Assembly: GCF_900113015.1 (NCBI RefSeq)
Contig: NZ_FONV01000017.1
Span: 124,001-188,000, forward strand
Reading direction: 5' to 3'
Source: Actinoplanes philippinensis
Lineage (GTDB): Bacteria > Actinomycetota > Actinomycetes > Mycobacteriales > Micromonosporaceae
DNA: 64,000 bases
In this document: positions 59,163 to 64,000 of the stretch, one piece after another
Position numbering within the stretch: position 1 is the first letter of the stretch
Layout: the number at the start of each line of letters is the position of its first letter
Made by a program: the position numbers and the translations under genes
The notes under the pieces: model-generated
What the model saw: only the letters and a program-made list of their open reading frames with translations
The model's database searches: none
What the model was told of the DNA's origin: nothing

Positions 59163-60296
59163 TCAGCGAGTTACCCGGATCGGCATGATCAGATAGCGGT
59201 AACCCGGGATGATTTCTCCACTTTCGCCAGCGGGCGAGATCACAGCGGGCTTGAACGCGTCGACGAACGAGAGCATCGCCGTCGGAGCGCCCAGGTTCTG
59301 CAGACCATCGATCAGATACTGCGGATTGAAGCCGATCGTCAACGGCTCACCGGTGAACTCGGCCTCCATCGCCTCGCTGGCGCGCGCCTCCTCGGTGCCA
59401 CCCGCCTCGACCACGAGACCGTCCTCGCTGAAGCTCAGCAGCACCGGAGTCGTGCGCTCGGCGACCAGCGCCACCCGTCGCACCACCTCGACCAGAGCCG
59501 ACACGGCAACCCGCGCCTCGGCGTTGTGCGAAGCCGGGAAGAGCGAACGCACCGGCGGATAGTTCGCACCATCGAGCAGACGGCTCGTCGTCCGGCGAGC
59601 GCCACCCGCGAAACCGATCATGCCCTCGCCGGCGCTGCCCTGAGCGAGCGCCAGCGTCACCGCGCCACCGATCGGGCCGAGAGCCTTTGCCGTGTCGTTC
59701 AGCGTCTTCGCCGGGACCAGCGCGTTGAGGCTGATCTCCGGGTCCTCCGGGGTCCACTCGATCTCGCGCATCGCCAGCCGATACCGGTCGGTGGCCAGCA
59801 GCGCGATGCTCGAACCGTTCAGCTCCAGGCGCACACCGGTCATCATCGGCAGCGTCTCGTCCCGACCTGCGGCGATCGCGACCTGGGAAACCGCTGAGGC
59901 GAACGTGGCCGCGTCGATCGTGCCCGCGCTGGACGGCATCTCCGGCAGCGTCGGATAGTCCTCCACCGGCATCGTCGGCAGGGTGAAACGGGCACTGCCG
60001 CAGACCAGCTCGAGATGAGCGCCGACGGCGGCGATGTCCACCGGCTTGCCCGGCAGCGCCTTGGTGATCTCGGCGAGCAGGCGGCCGGAGACCAGGGCCG
60101 CGCCGTCCGCGTCGGCCTGCACCTCGACCGTCACCTGGCTGGAGACCTCGTAGTCGAAGCCGGACACCTGCAGGCGGCCGTCGGTGACCCGCAGCAGGAC
60201 ACCGGCGAGCACCGGCACCGAGGGCCGGCTGGGCAGGCTCTTGGCTGTCCACGCCACGGCGTCGGCGAGCGCGTCTCGCTCCACCCGGAACTTCAT
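59163..60296 (-). CDS. dnaN: DNA polymerase III sliding clamp (beta)
   Basis: 377 aa with three clamp domains. VLAGVLLRVTDGRLQVSGFDYEVSSQV marks domain 1 and the C-terminal YRYLIMPIRV is the standard hydrophobic-pocket end. ATG 60296 has GGAGGA. Directly downstream of oriC. Confidence 0.98.
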   Translation of the reverse strand: MKFRVERDALADAVAWTAKSLPSRPSVPVLAGVLLRVTDGRLQVSGFDYEVSSQVTVEVQADADGAALVSGRLLAEITKALPGKPVDIAAVGAHLELVCGSARFTLPTMPVEDYPTLPEMPSSAGTIDAATFASAVSQVAIAAGRDETLPMMTGVRLELNGSSIALLATDRYRLAMREIEWTPEDPEISLNALVPAKTLNDTAKALGPIGGAVTLALAQGSAGEGMIGFAGGARRTTSRLLDGANYPPVRSLFPASHNAEARVAVSALVEVVRRVALVAERTTPVLLSFSEDGLVVEAGGTEEARASEAMEAEFTGEPLTIGFNPQYLIDGLQNLGAPTAMLSFVDAFKPAVISPAGESGEIIPGYRYLIMPIRVTR

Positions 60297-60498
60297 GCTG
60301 TCCTCCGCGATGCGTCCTCATACAGGGGGCATGGACCCCACTGAACTCTATGGCTCCCGCGCTGCCGTTGCGTGCCCGACCCCGGTCCGCCTTCTTACAC
60401 CGACAAGACCTCGGGACCCCAACCCTGCTTCTCGGTGCCTCTTGAAGGCCGGCCCACTGCGAGCCGCGAGGCGCGGATCCACACCTTCCACAACGCTG

Positions 60499-60547
60499 AT
60501 GATTGGTTTTTGTTTTCTTAGAAGAGATAACTAGTCGTCTTCATAGG
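60499..60547. other. Candidate DNA unwinding element
   Basis: TGATTGGTTTTTGTTTTC followed by AAGAGATAACTAG is by far the most AT-rich stretch of the spacer, about 45 bases before the first DnaA box. Position is compatible with a Bacillus-type dnaN-proximal unwinding site. Confidence 0.5.
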
Positions 60548-61495
60548 TCCTGTGCATAGTGTGGAGAACCCGAGTTTTCCCTGGTCAACGAGTTATCCAC
60601 CGGTGATTCACATGTGGGTAACCCGGGTACAACTAGGGCTCTGCGTCCACAGTTCCCGACGCGGGGAGCGTTGTCCACCGTCGTCCACAGGCTATCCACC
60701 GGTAATCCACTGGTTCTGTCCCCTGCGCTGTGGATTACGCAGGAACGCTACCGGCTCGTCGTCCCCAGATCCTTCAACAGGTAATCCACACCCGTCCACA
60801 GGCTGTGTGATCTTTTGTCACCCTCCGTGTCTGTCCACATCGATTTCCCCAGGGTTGGTCCACATCTGTGGACGAAGCTGTCGGGAGATTTCCACCGTCT
60901 GGGGATCCGCCCTGTGGATGCCTGTGGATAGGTGTGGACAACGTTGGCACGAAACTGTCACGTCGCGACGTTGACAAACGGGCATTGAGGTCCCTTGAAG
61001 TACGGCATAGACGGATCCCGATACTCCTCAGATCCGTGGATGATCTGGGTATAACCTGTGGACAACCCCGTGCAGAACCGGTGGACAACTCCGAAAACCG
61101 CATGTTTCTGCAGCTCAGGGTGCATTCACTCGTTCGTGAATTGCCTGTGGGAAACCGGTCCAGCCGTCGAAGCTCGTCCCTGCGGTGGCCATTCCCCTCG
61201 GGCGCCATCCGGGCCGGCGATGAACTGCGGGCTGTGGATTGTGGAAAACCCGCGCCGGGTCACTGTTTTCCCAGCACTCCGGCTTTCGAGCACACCCATC
61301 GGGTACGGGCAGGGCCCGTTGAGCCTTTCCACAACTCCCGAGCCTGTCGGCGCGATCACTTGCCCGATCCCGGCCGAAACGCGGCTGCCGGGCTGAGGCC
61401 GTCGGTCACCGATGCTGCGCTCCCGCCCACACCGCTCGCCGAAGTCACGACGGCCCGCGCGCCGACGTGCCGCTCACGGACGCGGCGGCCTCGCC

Positions 61496-61670
61496 GAACG
61501 CCTCCGCTCCGAACGCCTCCGCTCCGAACGCCTCCGCTCCGAACGCCTCCGCTCCGAACGCCTCCGCTCCGAACGCCTCCGGGAGCTGACGCCTTCGCTC
61601 CGGACGTCTCCGGGAGCTGACGCCTCCAGGCGGACGCCTCCGGGAGTGGACGCCTCCGGGAGCGGGCGCG
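61496..61670. repeat. 15-bp tandem repeat between oriC boxes and dnaA
   Basis: Five identical copies of GAACGCCTCCGCTCC at 61496-61570, a sixth variant to 61585, then about five to six degenerate units (GACGCCTCCGGGAG-like) to about 61670. GC-rich, without DnaA boxes. Confidence 0.92.
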
Positions 61671-61846
61671 GCGGTCACGTGGATGCGGCGGCGTCCCGGC
61701 CACCCGTGGCTGCCGCGATCGAACGGTGAAGTGACGGTGAGTGGGCAGCAGCCCGGCGGCTGCGGGGGACCGGGACCACGCAGCCACGGTGACAGCGCGA
61801 GGTGAGAGCGATGTGGTGCGGTTGAGAGCGCCTCACCCGTACCACC

Positions 61847-63700
61847 TCAGGTGTTTTGTTTGATCCTGTTGGTGAGCTCGGCGATCTGGTTGTAGAGCGA
61901 CCGCCGCTCCGCCATGTGTTGGCGGATCTTGCGGTCGGCGTGCATGACCGTGGTGTGGTCGCGGCCGCCGAAGGCCTGGCCGATGCGCGGCAGGGAGAGG
62001 TCGGTGAGTTCGCGGCACAGGTACATCGCGACCTGGCGTGCGTTGACCAGGACCCGGCTGCGGGAGTGCCCGCGCAGATCTTCGAGGCTGACGCCGAAGT
62101 AATCCGCGGTGGAGACCATGATCTGGTCGGCGGTGATCTCCGGGCCGGCGCCGTCGGGCATGAAGTCCCTCAGCACCTCCTCGGCGAGCGACAGCTGCAC
62201 CGGCGAGCGGGTGAGGCTCGCGAACGCGGTGACCCGGATCAGGGCGCCTTCGAGTTCGCGGATCGAGTTGGAGACTCGCGACGCAATGAATTCGAGCACG
62301 TCGTCGGGGGCGTACATCCGCTCCTGGGCGGCCTTCTTCTGGAGGATCGCGATACGCGTCTCCAGGTCGGGCGGCTGGATGTCGGCGAGCAGGCCCCACT
62401 CGAAGCGGGTCCGCATCCGGTCCTCGAGCGTCGCCAACTGCCGCGGGGAGCGGTCCGAGCTGATCACGATCTGCTTGTTGGCGTTGTGCAGCGTGTTGAA
62501 GGTGTGGAAGAACTCCTCCTGCGTCCGCTCGCGGTTCTCCAGGAACTGGATGTCGTCGATCAGCAGGATGTCGACGTCGCGGTAGCGGCGCTGGAACGCC
62601 TGCGTCTTGTCGTCGCGCAGGCTGTTGATGAAATCGTTGGTGAACTCCTCGGTCGACACGTAGCGCACCGAACGGGCGTGCCCCAGGGTGGTGGCGTAAT
62701 GCCCGATCGCGTGCAGGAGGTGGGTCTTGCCCAGCCCGGAGCTGCCGTAGATGAAGAGCGGGTTGTACGCCTTCGCCGGGGACTCGGCGACCGCCACCGA
62801 CGCGGCGTGCGCGAAACGGTTGGACGAGCCGATGACGAACGTCTCGAACATGTACTTCGGGTTGAGCCGGTTGCCGTCCTGTCCGCCGGGCCGCGGGGAC
62901 GTGCCCGGGCCGCGCAGGTCGATCGGCGGGCGCCCGGGGCCGTTGTCGCCGGCTCGCACGGGCATCTCGTCGCGCCGGTCCGGGCCGGGCATCGGCCGCT
63001 CGTCCGGATGCCGCCGGTTGTCGCGCAGCTGGGCCGCGTCGGCTGCCATCCGGTGCGCGACGGCGTCGTTCGGCGTTTCCTGCTCGGCCGGGCGTGTCGC
63101 GGGCGACCGATTCACCGGGGTCTGCGGGACCTGCTGCGGCATCGGGTCGGCGAAGAGCGCCTCCTGGCCGTCGCGGGCGGTCGGCACCTGCCGCGTGTAC
63201 GGCGCCTGCGGTGCCGAATGCTGCGCGGAGCCGGTCGGGTAAGGCTCGGGCGCGTGCTCGGCCGGACCGAAGGCGGCCTGCTGGTACGGCGGCTCGGGCA
63301 TCCGCTGCGGCCCGGAGTAACCGGGCAGCTCGGGCTGGTAGGGACCGGGCTCGGCATAGTGCCGCGGCTGGGGCTCCACGATCGGCGGCGCCTGCTCGGC
63401 CGGCGTGCCGTAGACGGTGCCGGGCATCCCCGAGCCGTCCTCCGGGGGCCGGACCGTGACCGCCACCTGAATGGGCCGGTTCAGCCGTTTCGTCAGAGCC
63501 TCGGTGATCGCCGGGCGCAGCCGGGACTCGATGATGTCCCGCGTGTACGTGTCCGGAACCGATAGGAGAGCGGTGTCCTCGACGATGGCCCGCAGGCGGG
63601 TGAACTGAAGATAGGCGCGCTGCTGCCGTGACGCGATCTCGTCGGACAACTCGTCCAACGTGTCACGCCACAACGTGCCCAGGTCGACCTGATCGGCCAC
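61847..63700 (-). CDS. dnaA: Chromosomal replication initiator DnaA
   Basis: 617 aa from GTG 63700 (VADQVDLGTLWRDTLDEL). Domain I (about 1-85), a very long Pro/Arg-rich domain II (about 90-275, typical of high-GC actinobacteria), and an AAA+ domain with Walker A GSSGLGKT (319-326), then ILLIDDIQFLENRERTQEEF. Domain IV carries the DNA-binding signature GGRDHTTVMHADRKI near the C-terminus. Binds boxes in oriC and probably its own promoter. A longer in-frame reading to 63808 is open but lacks homology. Confidence 0.97.
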   Translation of the reverse strand: MADQVDLGTLWRDTLDELSDEIASRQQRAYLQFTRLRAIVEDTALLSVPDTYTRDIIESRLRPAITEALTKRLNRPIQVAVTVRPPEDGSGMPGTVYGTPAEQAPPIVEPQPRHYAEPGPYQPELPGYSGPQRMPEPPYQQAAFGPAEHAPEPYPTGSAQHSAPQAPYTRQVPTARDGQEALFADPMPQQVPQTPVNRSPATRPAEQETPNDAVAHRMAADAAQLRDNRRHPDERPMPGPDRRDEMPVRAGDNGPGRPPIDLRGPGTSPRPGGQDGNRLNPKYMFETFVIGSSNRFAHAASVAVAESPAKAYNPLFIYGSSGLGKTHLLHAIGHYATTLGHARSVRYVSTEEFTNDFINSLRDDKTQAFQRRYRDVDILLIDDIQFLENRERTQEEFFHTFNTLHNANKQIVISSDRSPRQLATLEDRMRTRFEWGLLADIQPPDLETRIAILQKKAAQERMYAPDDVLEFIASRVSNSIRELEGALIRVTAFASLTRSPVQLSLAEEVLRDFMPDGAGPEITADQIMVSTADYFGVSLEDLRGHSRSRVLVNARQVAMYLCRELTDLSLPRIGQAFGGRDHTTVMHADRKIRQHMAERRSLYNQIAELTNRIKQNT

Positions 63701-63820
63701 CGCCGCGCCACCCCCATCGCCACCGACCCCCGGTGGGCCTTGTCCGGCCTTTCGCCTGTGCCTGTCGGCTCCCCCGAACCCAGCACAGTTAACGTGCTGA
63801 ACACGCACGGCGCCAACCGG

Positions 63821-63840
63821 CTATCCACAGGTTATCCACA
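63821..63840 (+). promoter_or_regulatory. DnaA boxes upstream of dnaA
   Basis: CTATCCACA (63821-63829) and the perfect TTATCCACA (63832-63840) lie about 120-140 bases before the dnaA start, a usual place for autoregulation. CAGCAC/GTGCTG arms flank 63781-63799. The rest to 64000 shows no gene; rpmH is expected just beyond the edge. Confidence 0.75.
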
Positions 63841-64000
63841 ACCCGTGGCGGTGCCGGTGGCCGCTCCCGGCCGGACGGTCGGCAGATTTACCGGAGCCTG
63901 TGGTGGCGCGGGCGGTAAACAGGCTCACCGTGGCGAACGATCCACCTGCTTGTCCGGTTTTGGCCGCCGCCCCGCGGTCTGCGAACGGCCGGTAAGACCA

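Larger units (their letters stand above)
60297..61846. other. Chromosomal replication origin (oriC), dnaA-dnaN spacer
   Basis: About 1.55 kb without a gene. At least 18-20 DnaA-like 9-mers run from 60593 to about 61335. Perfect TTGTCCACA copies are at 60933-60941 and 61057-61065 (minus strand); near-consensus ones include 60593, 60671, 60681, 60782, 60831 and 60923. An AT-rich stretch at 60499-60547 next to dnaN is the best candidate for the unwinding element. The side next to dnaA (61496-61670) carries a 15-bp tandem repeat instead. Confidence 0.93.

Noticed and set aside
61356..61787. Pentapeptide-repeat protein (GGVRS or similar) in the origin spacer
   Set aside because: A 15-bp repeat gives pentapeptide frames on all strands; no start signal or homology, and the region is the oriC spacer.

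Overview
The window is very GC-rich, dense with GTG/ATG-started genes, and contains the chromosomal replication origin of an actinomycete. The order dnaA - oriC - dnaN - gnd - recF - dciA - gyrB - gyrA - DUF3566 protein - tRNA-Ile - tRNA-Ala, with fhaA at the far end, is the classic actinobacterial origin neighbourhood. A chaplin-like surface protein, XRE/DUF397 regulator pairs and an AICE point to a sporulating, probably Actinoplanes-like member of the Micromonosporaceae; that genus-level guess is inference.

Layout. 0-7 kb: the N-terminus of fhaA (cut by the window edge), tRNA-Leu, a WecG/TagA-type glycosyltransferase, an XRE/DUF397 regulator pair, a PASTA-domain membrane protein and unknown membrane proteins. 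7-10 kb: a glutamate-cysteine ligase family enzyme and a divergent YceI/MarR pair. 10-18 kb: a leucine-catabolism set (acyl-CoA dehydrogenase, carboxyltransferase, biotin carboxylase, HMG-CoA lyase, TetR regulator). It is split in two by a chaplin-like/collagen-like secreted protein and another secreted protein, and matching TetR-type palindromes lie in front of both halves. 18-23 kb: an Hsp90-type ATPase translationally coupled to a 928-aa TPR protein, with a 35-bp tandem repeat upstream. 23-28 kb: an overlapping operon of ECF sigma factor, zinc-finger membrane protein, ABC ATPase and two membrane proteins. 28-35 kb: rhodanese, proS, CBS protein, sufE, DsbA-like protein, a parS site, a YbaK-type deacylase, a Nudix hydrolase and a lipoprotein.

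35.32-48.78 kb is a 13.5-kb actinomycete integrative and conjugative element (AICE, pSAM2 type) inserted in the 3' end of tRNA-Ala(UGC) and bounded by a 25-bp direct repeat. It carries int, xis, a RepSA-like initiator, a DUF2637 membrane protein, a TraSA/FtsK-type translocase, a Pra-like activator, a GntR/KorSA-like repressor with a shared operator, a group of small Cys-rich proteins, an XRE regulator coupled to a flavoprotein, and a secreted ricin-type lectin as possible cargo.

48.8-64 kb: the DLW-39 microprotein, tRNA-Ile, DUF3566 protein, gyrA, gyrB, two small genes facing each other, dciA, recF, gnd, dnaN, an oriC of about 1.5 kb with some twenty DnaA-like boxes and a 15-bp tandem repeat, and dnaA. 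Nearly all genes from 48.8 to 63.7 kb are on the minus strand, reading away from dnaA as leading-strand genes. No CRISPR array, insertion sequence or rRNA gene was found.
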